A DNA stretch of 64,000 nucleotides, taken from NCBI GenBank assembly GCA_902767775.1, contig CACXIP010000008.1, forward strand, positions 78,223 to 142,222, given 5' to 3'. Positions 51,120-63,968 of the stretch are shown one piece after another. Every line of letters begins with the position of its first letter. Within the stretch, counting starts at the first letter, position 1. The position numbers and the translations under genes were made by a program. The stretch is from an uncultured Prevotellaceae bacterium. GTDB lineage: Bacteria > Bacteroidota > Bacteroidia > Bacteroidales > Bacteroidaceae. The notes under the pieces are model-generated. The model worked only from the letters and a program-made list of their open reading frames with translations, was not told the origin of the DNA and did not search any database.

Positions 51120-52289
51120 ATGAGAAAACTACTGACTATCTGCTTGCTTTGCCTCATGGCGACTGCTACCATGTCGGCATCTAATGCGAAAGCGCGCAAA
51201 GTGCTCGCCATCATCGACCGTGTCAACACCTATTGGCAAACCAACAATCCAGCGGAGGTGCGCTCCTTCTGGGACAACGCCGCCTATCATACGGGCAATA
51301 TGGAGGCTTATCTCCTCACGGGCGAACAGCGCTACCTCGACTACTCGCTGCGCTGGGCGGAGCACAACAAATGGATGGGGGCGACAGAGAGCGACCCCGC
51401 CAAGTGGGAATACAAGAATTATGGAGAGGGCCCGCGCCATGTGCTCTTCGGCGACTGGCAGATTTGCTTTCAGACCTATATCGACCTCTATTGGATTGCC
51501 ATGGGTATCTACGTGCCGGGCAAGAGTGTCGCTCCGAAATCCTCATTCACCAATCCTTCTCGATTTATCGCAAGGGCAAAGGAGGTGATGCATTATGAGG
51601 CCTATTCCCAGGCCAATGACTATTGGTGGTGGGCAGACGCACTCTATATGGTGATGCCGGTGATGACAAAAATGTACCGACTCACGGGCGATGTGCGCTA
51701 CCTCGACAAACTCTATGATAACCTCCGCTATACCGACAGCATCATGCTTGACGATGAGACCGGACTCTATTTCCGTGACGGGAAATATGTCTATCCCAAG
51801 CACAAGACAGAGAGCGGAAAGAAAGATTTTTGGGCAAGGGGCGACGGATGGGTTCTCGCCGGACTGGCAAAGGTCCTGAAGGACATGCCTGAGAGTTACG
51901 CCCACCGGCAGTTCTTTGTCGACAAATATGTCAGACTGGCTCATGCCGTGGCGGGACTACAGCAGAAAGAGGGTTATTGGACGCGCTCGATGATGGACCC
52001 ACAACAGGCACCGGGACCAGAGACGAGTGGAACGGCCTTTTTCACCTATGGAATCCTCTGGGGTGTCAACAATGGTTACCTTTCGAAGAAGGAGTTCGCT
52101 CCGGTCATCAAAAAGGCATGGCGCTACCTCACCAAGATGGCACTGCAATCTGATGGCAAAGTGGGTTATGTGCAGCCCATAGGTGAGAAGGCCATACCTG
52201 GTCAGGTAGTCGACCAAAACAGTCAGGCGAACTTCGGCGTGGGAGCATTCCTCCTCGCCGCCTGCGAGTACTTCAGATATGTGAAGAAT

Positions 52290-52292
<3 letters not shown>
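51120..52292 (+). CDS. GH105 unsaturated uronyl hydrolase, secreted (second copy)
   Basis: A 390-residue (alpha/alpha)6 enzyme with a signal peptide (about 1-20). The segments SFWDNAAYHTGNMEAYLLTG (50-69), GDWQICFQTY (111-120; Asp112 is a catalytic candidate), and the FWARGDGWVLAGLAKVL block are GH105 hallmarks. It differs clearly from the first GH105 at 8681, so each probably acts on a different unsaturated product. The stop codon TAA is part of the first ATTAAGR heptamer of composite element B. Confidence 0.88.
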
Positions 52293-55836
<3,544 letters not shown>

Positions 55837-55837
55837 A

Positions 55838-56134
55838 TTAAGGATTAAGAATTAAGGATTAAGGATTTAGGATTAAGAATTAAGGATTAAGAATTATGAT
55901 TACAGCTGCTTCTGATAGCATATCTCCTTTTCTGTGTTCGGTATGTCGCTGTACTACAGCGACCCAGCCATGCAAAAAATCATATGTCTAAACTCCTATT
56001 CTCCTAAACTCCTAAACTCCCCAAACAACCAAACGACCAAACAACCAAACGACCAAAAAATCATATGTCTAAACTCCTAATCTCCTAGACTCCTAAACTC
56101 CCAAAACTTCAAAACTCCAAAAAAATAAAACCTA
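55838..56134 (+). repeat. Composite intergenic repeat element, copy C
   Basis: Fills the gap between the LacZ-like and GH51 genes, starting 1 base after the stop. Order: eight ATTAAGR heptamers, ATTATGATTAC, the 80-bp core (about 55905-55983) with an intact palindrome GTCGCTGTACTACAGCGAC (55945-55963), CTCCTAAN octamers, CCAAACRA octamers, a second TCATATGTCT/CTCCTAAN block, then an A-rich stretch before the ATG at 56135. It differs from copy B at scattered positions, so the copies are not recent clones. Confidence 0.9.
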
Positions 56135-58060
56135 ATGACAAAAAAGATTATTTCATTGCTGGCCCTTGCCATGGTGCTCGCCATGCCCGCCAGCGCACAG
56201 CGGCAACTCACCGTTAAGGCAAAACCAGGTGCCGCCATCCACTCCACCATGTATGGCATCTTCTTCGAAGACATCAATTTCGGCGCCGATGGCGGACTCT
56301 ATGCAGAGATGGTGCAAAACCGCTCTTTTGAATTCCCAGACAGACTGATGGGATGGAACATGTTTGGCAACGTGCAGGTGAGCGATGTAAGGCCTGCTTT
56401 TGACCGCAACCCGCACTATGTGGTGCTCGGCGACTCTGGTCATATCGAGAAACGCACGGGACTTGAGAACAGGGGATTCTTCGGCATGGGCCTGAAGAAA
56501 AACTTGCGTTATGACTTCTCGGTCTATGCCCGTCTCCACGACGCTGGCAGCAAGCCGGCACGCATCCGCGTCGAACTGGTCAACGCTGCCAACAATATCA
56601 TCACACGGCAGCGCATCAACATCGACAGCCGCGACTGGAAGAAATACACCTGCTCGCTCACACCCAATGTCACCGAACCGAAGGGACTCATGCGCATCTT
56701 CCTCGAGACAAAGGAGGGTGTGGACCTCGACCATGTGTCGCTCTTCCCGTCAGACAACTGGAACGGACTGCGGGCCGACCTGGTCAAGGACCTGGAGGAC
56801 TTGCATCCCGGCATCTTCCGCTTCCCCGGCGGTTGCATCGTCGAGGGTACTGACCTCGAGACTCGCTACCAGTGGAAAAACTCTGTAGGACAGGTGGAGA
56901 ACCGCCCGCTCAACGAGAACAGATGGAACTATACATTTGCTCACCGCATGTATCCCAACTATTTCCAGACCTATGGAATGGGATTCTATGAGTTCTTCAT
57001 CCTCAGCGAGAAAATCGGGGCAGAACCCCTGCCCGTGGTGAGCTGCGGACTGGCCTGCCAATTCCAGAACCATACCGAAGATGCCCATGTGCCGGTGGAT
57101 GACCTCCAGCCGTATATTGACGACGCGCTCGACCTCATCGAGTTTGCCAACGGCGGCACCGACACCAAGTGGGGCAAGTTGCGTGCCGACATGGGACACC
57201 CTGCACCTTTCAACCTCAAACAGATTGGTGTGGGCAATGAGCAGTGGGGTGAACTTTATCCCGTGAGACTGGAGAAATTCATCAAGGCCATCCGGGCAAA
57301 ATACCCCAACATACTGGTGTGCGGAACGAGCGGCCCCTCTGCCGACGGTAAGGACTTCGACTATGGATGGCAGGAGATGCGCCGGCTTAAGGTCGACCTC
57401 GTCGACGAGCATTACTACAAACCGCCGCAGTGGTTCTTCGACAACGCCGGACGCTACGACAATTACGACCGCAAGGGACCGAAGGTGTTCGCCGGTGAGT
57501 ATGCCGCACACGGACGTGGTGACCTCAACAACTGGGAGGCAGCCCTCTCCGAGGCAGCTTTCATGACCGGTCTGGAGCGCAATGCCGATATCGTGTGGCA
57601 GGCCACTTATGCTCCGCTCTTCGCGCATGTTGAGGGATGGCAGTGGAAGCCCGACCTGATCTGGTTTGACAACCTCACCACAGCTCGCTCTGCCAACTGG
57701 TATGTGCAGATGCTCTACGGCACCAATCGCGGCACCAATATGGTGAACCTGACTGAGGACGGACAGCCGGTGAAGGGCAAGGACGGACTCTATGCCAGCG
57801 CTGTCTATGACAAGGACACCAAGGAGTATATCGTCAAGTTGGCCAACAATGCCGACCGCAGCCAGGACGTGGTCATCACCATGAAGGGACTCAAGACGGT
57901 GGGCAAGGTGACGACGACAACGCTCTCTGGCAAAATCTCCATGGAGAATCTCGTGGGAAAACCCGAAACCATCCATCCGGTGACGGGCTCTCTTGAGGGC
58001 AACGGCAACACCATCTCCGTGGCGGTGCCTTCCAAGGGATTTATGGTCCTGAGGTTCTGA
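56135..58060 (+). CDS. GH51 alpha-L-arabinofuranosidase, secreted
   Basis: A 641-residue protein with a signal peptide (about 1-21). GH51 blocks: MYGIFFEDINFGADGGLYAE at about 36-55, FRFPGGCIVEGTDL, acid/base Glu369 in GVGNEQWG, and nucleophile Glu425 in VDEHYY. It should release terminal alpha-L-arabinofuranose from arabinan, arabinoxylan or arabinogalactan. The last base of its stop is the first base of the next ATG, so the two genes are translationally coupled. Confidence 0.93.
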   Translation: MTKKIISLLALAMVLAMPASAQRQLTVKAKPGAAIHSTMYGIFFEDINFGADGGLYAEMVQNRSFEFPDRLMGWNMFGNVQVSDVRPAFDRNPHYVVLGDSGHIEKRTGLENRGFFGMGLKKNLRYDFSVYARLHDAGSKPARIRVELVNAANNIITRQRINIDSRDWKKYTCSLTPNVTEPKGLMRIFLETKEGVDLDHVSLFPSDNWNGLRADLVKDLEDLHPGIFRFPGGCIVEGTDLETRYQWKNSVGQVENRPLNENRWNYTFAHRMYPNYFQTYGMGFYEFFILSEKIGAEPLPVVSCGLACQFQNHTEDAHVPVDDLQPYIDDALDLIEFANGGTDTKWGKLRADMGHPAPFNLKQIGVGNEQWGELYPVRLEKFIKAIRAKYPNILVCGTSGPSADGKDFDYGWQEMRRLKVDLVDEHYYKPPQWFFDNAGRYDNYDRKGPKVFAGEYAAHGRGDLNNWEAALSEAAFMTGLERNADIVWQATYAPLFAHVEGWQWKPDLIWFDNLTTARSANWYVQMLYGTNRGTNMVNLTEDGQPVKGKDGLYASAVYDKDTKEYIVKLANNADRSQDVVITMKGLKTVGKVTTTTLSGKISMENLVGKPETIHPVTGSLEGNGNTISVAVPSKGFMVLRF

Positions 58061-59298
58061 TGATAATGAGAAACAGACATATCATACTCTTGCTGCTGGT
58101 CGCTGCTGTCCAAACCCTTTGGGCGCAGACCAGCGGCAAGAGTTATGACTCCTACCGTGGACTGGTGATGGCTGGCTACCAAGGGTGGTTCAGTACACCC
58201 GATGATGGCGGCGACCGCGGATGGTATCACTATCAGGGCAGGAGCGGGGAGTTCAAACCAGGTGCCACCGGCGTTGAGATGTGGCCCGATGTGAGCGAGT
58301 ATGAGAAGACCTATGAGAGTCCTTTCTCCTTGGATGACGGGAAAAAGGCTCATCTGTTCTCGCCACGTGACTACTCGACGGTCGACACGCATTTCAGGTG
58401 GATGAAGGAGTATGGTGTCGATGGGGTGTTCATGCAGCGCTTCGTCGTCGACCAGAAATGGCCTAAGGGGAAGGCACACCACGACACTGTTCTCGACAAT
58501 GCCATGCGGGCGGCGAGGAAGTATGAGCGCGCAGTCTGCATCATGTACGACCTGACGGGAATGAAGGAGGGCGATGAGAAAGTGGTGCTCAGCGACATCC
58601 AGCAGTTGGCGAGGAAATACAGCCTGTTCGACCACTCCCGTTGTCCTTCCTATCTCTACCATCGCGGAAAACCGCTGGTGGCGGTGTATGGCGTGGGGTT
58701 CAACGATGGCCGCAAATATGGCTTTCCACAGACAGAGGCAATCATCCGTGGTCTCAAGCAGATGGGCTACAGCATCATGGTCAGTGTGCCAGGTTACTGG
58801 AGGACGCTGAACAAGGATACGGAGAATGACGTGAGGCTCCATCAGCAGATTAAGATGTGCGACATCCTGCTGCCATGGTATGTGGGTAGATACAACGAGC
58901 AGACGTTTCCCGCTTTCCAGCAGCGCATCATCGATGACATGAGATGGGCAAAGGCCAACAATATCGATTTTGCACCGCTGTGTTTCCCGGGATTCTCGTG
59001 GCACAACCTGCATTATCCACAAAAGGGACCGGGTGAGGCCATTCCACGCAACAAAGGTTCTTTCTATAAAAAGCAACTCAACTTCTGTGTGGCCCATGGT
59101 GCTGAGATGATCTACATCGCTATGTTTGACGAGATTGACGAGGGCACGGCGATATTCAAAATCGCACGCAAAGTGCCTACGCCTGCCAGGGGCAGTAATT
59201 TCGTCCCATTGGAGAAGGGCGTCAAGAGCGACCACTACTTGAAACTCACTGGCAAGGCAGCGAAGAAACTCAAAAAAAAGCTGAAAATCTCTCGATAA
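58060..59298 (+). CDS. GH99/GH71-like glycoside hydrolase, secreted
   Basis: A 412-residue protein with a signal peptide (about 1-22, LWAQ). The segments GLVMAGYQGWFSTPDDGG, GVDGVFMQRFVVD and IMYDLTGM resemble the TIM-barrel GH99/GH71-like proteins common in Bacteroidota, several annotated only as xylosidase-like. The start overlaps the GH51 stop by one base (an ATG two codons later is also possible). The C-terminus is lysine-rich. The specific linkage cleaved is unknown; coupling to GH51 suggests the same glycan. Confidence 0.75.
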   Translation: MIMRNRHIILLLLVAAVQTLWAQTSGKSYDSYRGLVMAGYQGWFSTPDDGGDRGWYHYQGRSGEFKPGATGVEMWPDVSEYEKTYESPFSLDDGKKAHLFSPRDYSTVDTHFRWMKEYGVDGVFMQRFVVDQKWPKGKAHHDTVLDNAMRAARKYERAVCIMYDLTGMKEGDEKVVLSDIQQLARKYSLFDHSRCPSYLYHRGKPLVAVYGVGFNDGRKYGFPQTEAIIRGLKQMGYSIMVSVPGYWRTLNKDTENDVRLHQQIKMCDILLPWYVGRYNEQTFPAFQQRIIDDMRWAKANNIDFAPLCFPGFSWHNLHYPQKGPGEAIPRNKGSFYKKQLNFCVAHGAEMIYIAMFDEIDEGTAIFKIARKVPTPARGSNFVPLEKGVKSDHYLKLTGKAAKKLKKKLKISR

Positions 59299-59804
59299 TC
59301 GCCAAATCTCCCACAACTCCCACCACTACACCGATTAACAACTATTAACTGAAAAAATCTTCAAATTCGGGAACGCATTCAAAATAAATTTTGTAACTTT
59401 GTGGCCTAAAGTATAAAGATCAGCATTTTTAAAAGATTAGCACTGTTTTCATCACTATATCAGTATGGTTGATAAGTTTGGACTATACCTGAATCCTGTC
59501 TTTTTTGCGTCTTTACCTATGGCTTTGGTTGAGACCAATCATCGTCAAAGACTCAGATGAGTGTGCAGCATGGCTGACGGCATACGCTGTTGGCTGTGTA
59601 TCTTTTACTATATATATTGGCATTACAGACAGATTTATATAGACAATGGTTCAGTCCAGCGGGACTGAGTGATTCAAATTAAAAAGGGAAGAAGTTAATA
59701 GTGAAATAAGTGACCTTTTTTTTAAGTTTTGAATGAATGGGGGCTATGGCGATTGGTTCGTCGTAGTCCTTTTTTTGTCGGACTTGTCCGACCAGTCCGA
59801 CTCG
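59299..59804. other. Convergent gap with promoter-like box and orphan short ORF
   Basis: A 506-bp gap. TAACTTTG at 59394-59401 is a good -7 box with no clear -33 and no annotated gene behind it. A 31-codon ORF starts at ATG 59465 and stops at 59560, with no known homology. A hairpin TCAGTC/GACTGA lies near 59653-59672. The right end is a nonamer array. It may produce a small RNA or be a gene remnant. Confidence 0.4.
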
Positions 59805-59821
59805 TCAGACTTGTCCGACTC
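59777..59821. repeat. Nonamer array GTCNGACNN (convergent-gap array 3)
   Basis: Five 9-bp units (GTCGGACTT, GTCCGACCA, GTCCGACTC, GTCAGACTT, GTCCGACTC) follow a T7 run, as in array 1. The HAD gene stop codon (59805-59807) lies inside the fourth unit, so the array encodes the last residues of the protein. Confidence 0.85.
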
Positions 59822-60509
59822 CCAATACTTCGAGCAACTGCTCGAAGCGGTCGATGCGGCGTAGGTGCTCATGGTCGAATTCATCTGTCACCTCATGCGC
59901 CCATGTGAATTCAAAGGGGATGTGCACGGCGTGGCCGCCAAGACGCAACACGGGTTCAATGTCTGACTTGAAACTGTTGCCCACCATCAGCAACTCGCTG
60001 ATGCCGATGCCAAAAGTGACACACAGTTCCCTGTACTGCCGGGGCGTTTTGTCCGACACCACCTCCACACGGTCGAACAAATCCCACAATCCCGACCGCA
60101 GCAGTTTGTTCTCCTGGTCGAGAATCTCCCCCTTGGTGAACAGCACCATCTTCCACTTGCCCTTCGAGCGAATGGTCTCTAAAGTGGTCCTGACACCAGC
60201 CAATGGCGTGGCGGGTATGTTGAGCAGGCTGCGCCCCAGCATCTGGACCCGCAAAAGCTCTTCGGCACTGATGTGGCCGCCACTGACACGGACGGCATTC
60301 TCCACCAACGACAGCGTGAAGGCCTTGCTGCCATATCCCAGTTCGGGCATGTTGGCAGTCTCGGTCTTGAACAGTTCGGATGAGACATAGTCTTTGTCTC
60401 CGTAGGGTGAGAGTATCTGGCAGTACTCCCTCTCCACTGCCTCGAAATGCGACTGGCAGTCCCATAGTGTGTCGTCGGCGTCAAAAGCAATCACTTTGAT
60501 ATCTTTCAT
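59805..60509 (-). CDS. HAD-superfamily phosphatase
   Basis: A 234-residue hydrolase. The Met at 60509 (MKDIKVIAFDADDTLW) was chosen because it places the catalytic Asp10-x-Asp12 motif at the usual N-terminal position; upstream codons to 60638 look non-coding. The motif VVSDKTPRQY carries the later lysine, and VGNSFKSDIEPVLRLGG is the metal-binding loop. Substrate unknown. The C-terminal residues VGQV and the stop come from a nonamer array. Confidence 0.85.
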   Translation of the reverse strand: MKDIKVIAFDADDTLWDCQSHFEAVEREYCQILSPYGDKDYVSSELFKTETANMPELGYGSKAFTLSLVENAVRVSGGHISAEELLRVQMLGRSLLNIPATPLAGVRTTLETIRSKGKWKMVLFTKGEILDQENKLLRSGLWDLFDRVEVVSDKTPRQYRELCVTFGIGISELLMVGNSFKSDIEPVLRLGGHAVHIPFEFTWAHEVTDEFDHEHLRRIDRFEQLLEVLGVGQV

Positions 60510-60839
60510 GCGGCTTTCATGCGGATGATGTGAAAAACAGGGGCGAAGATACAAAAAAAAACTCACTTTTTCATTCCAACAGAGGCATTTGTGATTTTTT
60601 ATTCTTATCTTTGCGAAATCAAGGTGGGTTCTATTCATTCGCTCGCACTGATGTTGCAGATACTATGGCAGATGATTACACATTATTATATAATATATAT
60701 CCCGAACACAGACATTTTACCATTCATGGCAATTGTCTAAACTCCTAAACTCCCAAACTTCTAAACTCCTAAACTTCTAAACTTCTAAACTCCTAAACTT
60801 CTAAACTTCTAAACTCCTAAAATAATACACTTCAATACT
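60510..60839. other. Divergent gap upstream of FAD/Fe-S dehydrogenase
   Basis: A 330-bp gap. A plus-strand TATCTTTG (60606-60613) predicts a leader of about 220 nt; TTTG lies only 14 bp upstream of it, which is short. The leader holds a 27-codon ORF (starting at about 60665) and an octamer array. Confidence 0.5.
60737..60821. repeat. Octamer array CTAAACTY, about 10 units
   Basis: In-phase 8-bp units (CTAAACTC or CTAAACTT, one CCAAACTT) end 18 bp before the ATG at 60840. It is the same octamer family as the last module of composite elements A-C. Confidence 0.88.
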
Positions 60840-63800
60840 ATGACAACGACCAACAAAACCGCATCAGTGAGAAACTATGACTCGTTTCTTGCCGAAATCA
60901 AGCAATTCATCAGTGCCGACCGCATCTATACCGATGAGCTTCGCACGCTGGGGTGGGGAACAGACGCCAGTTTCTATCGCCAGATACCTAAAGTCGTCAT
61001 CCGAAGCGATGGCGAGGAGGAGGTAGCCCGCATCGTCAGGGCATGCTCCAAGTATAAGTTGCCCTTCACTTTCCGTGCTGCCGGCACCTCTTTGTCCGGA
61101 CAGAGCATCAGCGACTCTGTGCTCATTGTCGCTGGCAAGCATTGGGAGAAATATGAATTGGCATCCGACCAGGAGACCATCCGGATGCAGCCCGGCATCG
61201 TCGGGGCAAGGGTCAACGAGATACTGAAACCCTACGGCAGGGTGTTCCCGCCCGACCCAGCATCCATCGGCAGCGCCATGGTGGGCGGCATCGTGTGCAA
61301 CAATGCATCGGGAATGAACTGCGGCGTGCATGCCAACAGCGACCGCATGATGGTAAGTGCCCGCATCATCCTCACCGACGGCACCATTGTCGATACCGGC
61401 GATGAGAAGAGCCGTGAGGCGTTCCGGCAGTCACACCCTGAATTTATAAAAAAGATAGAGGACCTGCGCGACCGTGTCAGGGCAGATAAGGAGCTCGCCG
61501 ACCGCATCCGGATGAAATACAGCATCAAGAACGTGACGGGTCTCAACCTCCGTCCGCTGGTGGCCTACGACGACCCCTTCGACATCATGGCGCACTCGAT
61601 GGTGGGGTCGGAGGGCACGTTGGCATTCCTGTCGGAGGTGACTATGCGCACCCTGCACGACTACCCATTCAAGGCATCCGCCATGGTCTATTTCCTCACC
61701 ATGCGTGAGAGCTGCGAGGCGGTGGTGGCGATGAAGAAACTCAAGGCGGGCGACGACGACCTGAGAATGAGCGCCGAGAATCTCGTGGTGAAGAGCGCGG
61801 AGATGCTCGACTACAAGTCGCTCAGTTCTGTCGACGACCCTGTCTATCTGAAATACAAGGAGGATGTCGACGCAGGCCGCATCGAGGGCGTCGCTCCCGG
61901 CGACTACCACAACCTGACGGCCATCCTGACGGAGACGAAGGGCATCACCCACGAGCAACTGCTGGAGAAAATCAAGACCATCCAGGAGTGCCTCGGACAG
62001 TTCAGCCTCTATATCCCTGCTGAGTTCACCGAGGACCCGGCTGTCTATGGCAAGTACTGGGCGATACGCTCGGGCATCTTCCCCTCTGTGGGCGGCACCC
62101 GCCCTGTGGGCACCTCCTGCCTCATCGAGGATGTGGCGTTCCATATCGACGACCTGCCTGAGGCCACTGTCAAGTTGCAGAAACTCATCGCCGACCATGG
62201 CTATGCCGACGCCTGCATCTATGGCCATGCCTTTGAGGGCAACTACCACTTCATCCTCAACCAGAGTTTCAAGAGTGAGAGCGAGGTGCGCAGATACGAG
62301 GAGATGATGCGCGACGTGGCTCGCCTTGTTGTCGAGGAGTATGACGGTTCGCTGAAGGCGGAGCATGGCACGGGGCGCAACATGGCACCGTTTGTGCGCT
62401 ATGAGTGGCGCGACAAGGCTTATGAGGCAATGCAGCAGCTCAAGGATATTTTCGACCCCGAAGGATTGCTCAACCAAGGTGTGATTTTCAACGACGATCC
62501 GGAGTGCTTCATCAAATGTCTGAAACCACTGCCCGTGCTCGACTATGACTTCGACCGCGTGCCCGATGGTGGCGTGTACCTGAAACTCGGCGGAGGAAAG
62601 ATTTCTACGGCCAAGGAGACCATCGAGGCAGTGAAGAGGGCGAACAAGTGCATCGAGTGCGGCTTCTGCGAGGTCAACTGTATGTCGTGCGGCCTGACAC
62701 TCTCCTCACGAATGCGTATCGCCGTGCAGCGTGAGATACTCGAGCTGGAGGCGACGGGCGCCAACCCGGAGCGGGTGAGGACGCTCAAGAAACAGTACAA
62801 GTATTATGGCGACCAGACGTGTGCCACCGACGGACTGTGCTCCACGTCATGCCCGATGAAAATCAACACGGGCGAGCTGACCCACCTCATCCGACAGATG
62901 AACATGCTCGACAACAAGATGGGCTATCGCGTGGGTGAGTTTGCCGCCAACCACCTTGGAGGCATCAAGTCAGGACTTCGTGTGGTGCTCGATGTGGCGC
63001 ATCTCGGCCATGTCACCCTCGGACCGTCGCTCATGACATCCATCTGCAGGGGGATGAACAAGATGGGACTGCCGCTATGGACGACGGCGATGCCGAAGAA
63101 GAATAAACAGCCGAAGCCAGGCAGCCATGTGGGACATGCTGTGAAGGAAGAGCTGAAAGTGGTCTATTTCCCCAGTTGCATCAACCAAACCATGGGATTG
63201 GCCAAGGAGGCACCCGTCGAGCGGCCTTTGGTCGACGAGGTGTGCCAGTTGCTCAACAAGGCGGGTTATGAGGTAATCTTCCCGAAGGGAATGGACCATA
63301 TGTGCTGCGGACAGATATGGGAGAGCAAGGGCATGCTCGACATCGCCGACCGCAAGAGCGGTGAACTGGAGGAGGCACTCTGGGAGGCAAGTGAGCAAGG
63401 CCGTTACCCGGTGCTCTGCGCCCAGAGTCCGTGCCTGCATAGGATGAGAAAGGTCATCAGCAAGATGAAACTCTACGAACCGGCAGAGTTTATCATGAAA
63501 TACCTGAAGGACAGGCTCGACTTCCATCCTATCGACCGCCATGTGGCGCTCCACCTCACCTGTTCCACTCGTGAGATGGGTGTGGCCGACGACCTGATAG
63601 CACTCGCTCGCCTGTGCTCCAGCAATGTCTATCTGCCAGAGGGGGTGGGCTGCTGCGGTTTCGCTGGCGACAGGGGCTTCACCTATCCTGAGATGAACCG
63701 CTATGCGCTCCGCAAGCTCCGTCCGCAGATAGAGGAGCACCATATCGAGATAGGCTACTCCAACAGCCGCACCTGCGAGATTGGTCTGCAGAGCAACACG

Positions 63801-63866
63801 GGCATCCCCTATATGAGCATCGTCTATCTTGTCAACGAATGCACTACACCCAAGGCTCACGTTTAG
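60840..63866 (+). CDS. FAD- and Fe-S-containing D-2-hydroxyacid dehydrogenase (YdiJ-like)
   Basis: A 1008-residue fused oxidoreductase of the glycolate oxidase/D-lactate dehydrogenase group. The FAD_binding_4 domain is at about 45-190 (TFRAAGTSLSGQS, then FPPDPASIGSAMVGG); the FAD-oxidase C domain at about 250-560 ends with GSLKAEHGTGRNMAPFV; 4Fe-4S ligands are at about 604-615 (CIECGFCEVNCMSC) and near 660 (CATDGLCSTSCP); C-terminal cysteine-rich segments (PSCINQ, MDHMCCGQ, HLTCSTREM, GCCGFAGDRG) form the CCG modules. Length and fusion match YdiJ, a D-2-hydroxyglutarate dehydrogenase; D-lactate is the alternative. A link to korAB metabolism is possible. Confidence 0.88.
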   Translation: MTTTNKTASVRNYDSFLAEIKQFISADRIYTDELRTLGWGTDASFYRQIPKVVIRSDGEEEVARIVRACSKYKLPFTFRAAGTSLSGQSISDSVLIVAGKHWEKYELASDQETIRMQPGIVGARVNEILKPYGRVFPPDPASIGSAMVGGIVCNNASGMNCGVHANSDRMMVSARIILTDGTIVDTGDEKSREAFRQSHPEFIKKIEDLRDRVRADKELADRIRMKYSIKNVTGLNLRPLVAYDDPFDIMAHSMVGSEGTLAFLSEVTMRTLHDYPFKASAMVYFLTMRESCEAVVAMKKLKAGDDDLRMSAENLVVKSAEMLDYKSLSSVDDPVYLKYKEDVDAGRIEGVAPGDYHNLTAILTETKGITHEQLLEKIKTIQECLGQFSLYIPAEFTEDPAVYGKYWAIRSGIFPSVGGTRPVGTSCLIEDVAFHIDDLPEATVKLQKLIADHGYADACIYGHAFEGNYHFILNQSFKSESEVRRYEEMMRDVARLVVEEYDGSLKAEHGTGRNMAPFVRYEWRDKAYEAMQQLKDIFDPEGLLNQGVIFNDDPECFIKCLKPLPVLDYDFDRVPDGGVYLKLGGGKISTAKETIEAVKRANKCIECGFCEVNCMSCGLTLSSRMRIAVQREILELEATGANPERVRTLKKQYKYYGDQTCATDGLCSTSCPMKINTGELTHLIRQMNMLDNKMGYRVGEFAANHLGGIKSGLRVVLDVAHLGHVTLGPSLMTSICRGMNKMGLPLWTTAMPKKNKQPKPGSHVGHAVKEELKVVYFPSCINQTMGLAKEAPVERPLVDEVCQLLNKAGYEVIFPKGMDHMCCGQIWESKGMLDIADRKSGELEEALWEASEQGRYPVLCAQSPCLHRMRKVISKMKLYEPAEFIMKYLKDRLDFHPIDRHVALHLTCSTREMGVADDLIALARLCSSNVYLPEGVGCCGFAGDRGFTYPEMNRYALRKLRPQIEEHHIEIGYSNSRTCEIGLQSNTGIPYMSIVYLVNECTTPKAHV

Positions 63867-63886
63867 GCATTTTTCCCCCCGATTCA

Positions 63887-63912
63887 TCAAGCGGCGGCAC
63901 CCCGCCGCTTGA
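63887..63912 (+). terminator. Hairpin after the FAD/Fe-S dehydrogenase
   Basis: TCAAGCGGCGG (63887-63897) pairs with CCGCCGCTTGA (63902-63912) around CACC: an 11-bp, very GC-rich stem, with only a short T-rich tail. Confidence 0.75.
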
Positions 63913-63968
63913 TTTATGTCAAGAAAGGTGAAAACTTTTGGTTTTCTTTGAAAAAAGTTCCGAAAACA

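Noticed and set aside
57805-59316. 503-codon open frame on the minus strand across the GH51 and GH99-like genes
   Set aside because: It lies opposite two clear glycosidase genes, has no recognisable domain or signal peptide, and is explained by the GC-rich codon use of the genes on the plus strand.
59299-59804. Search for tRNA or structured RNA in the large gaps
   Set aside because: No cloverleaf, T-loop or CCA-type ending was found by eye in any gap over 300 bp; a covariance search would be needed to exclude other RNA families.
61431-62477. 348-codon open frame opposite the FAD/Fe-S dehydrogenase
   Set aside because: It lies wholly inside a well-supported gene on the other strand; no promoter or motif supports it.
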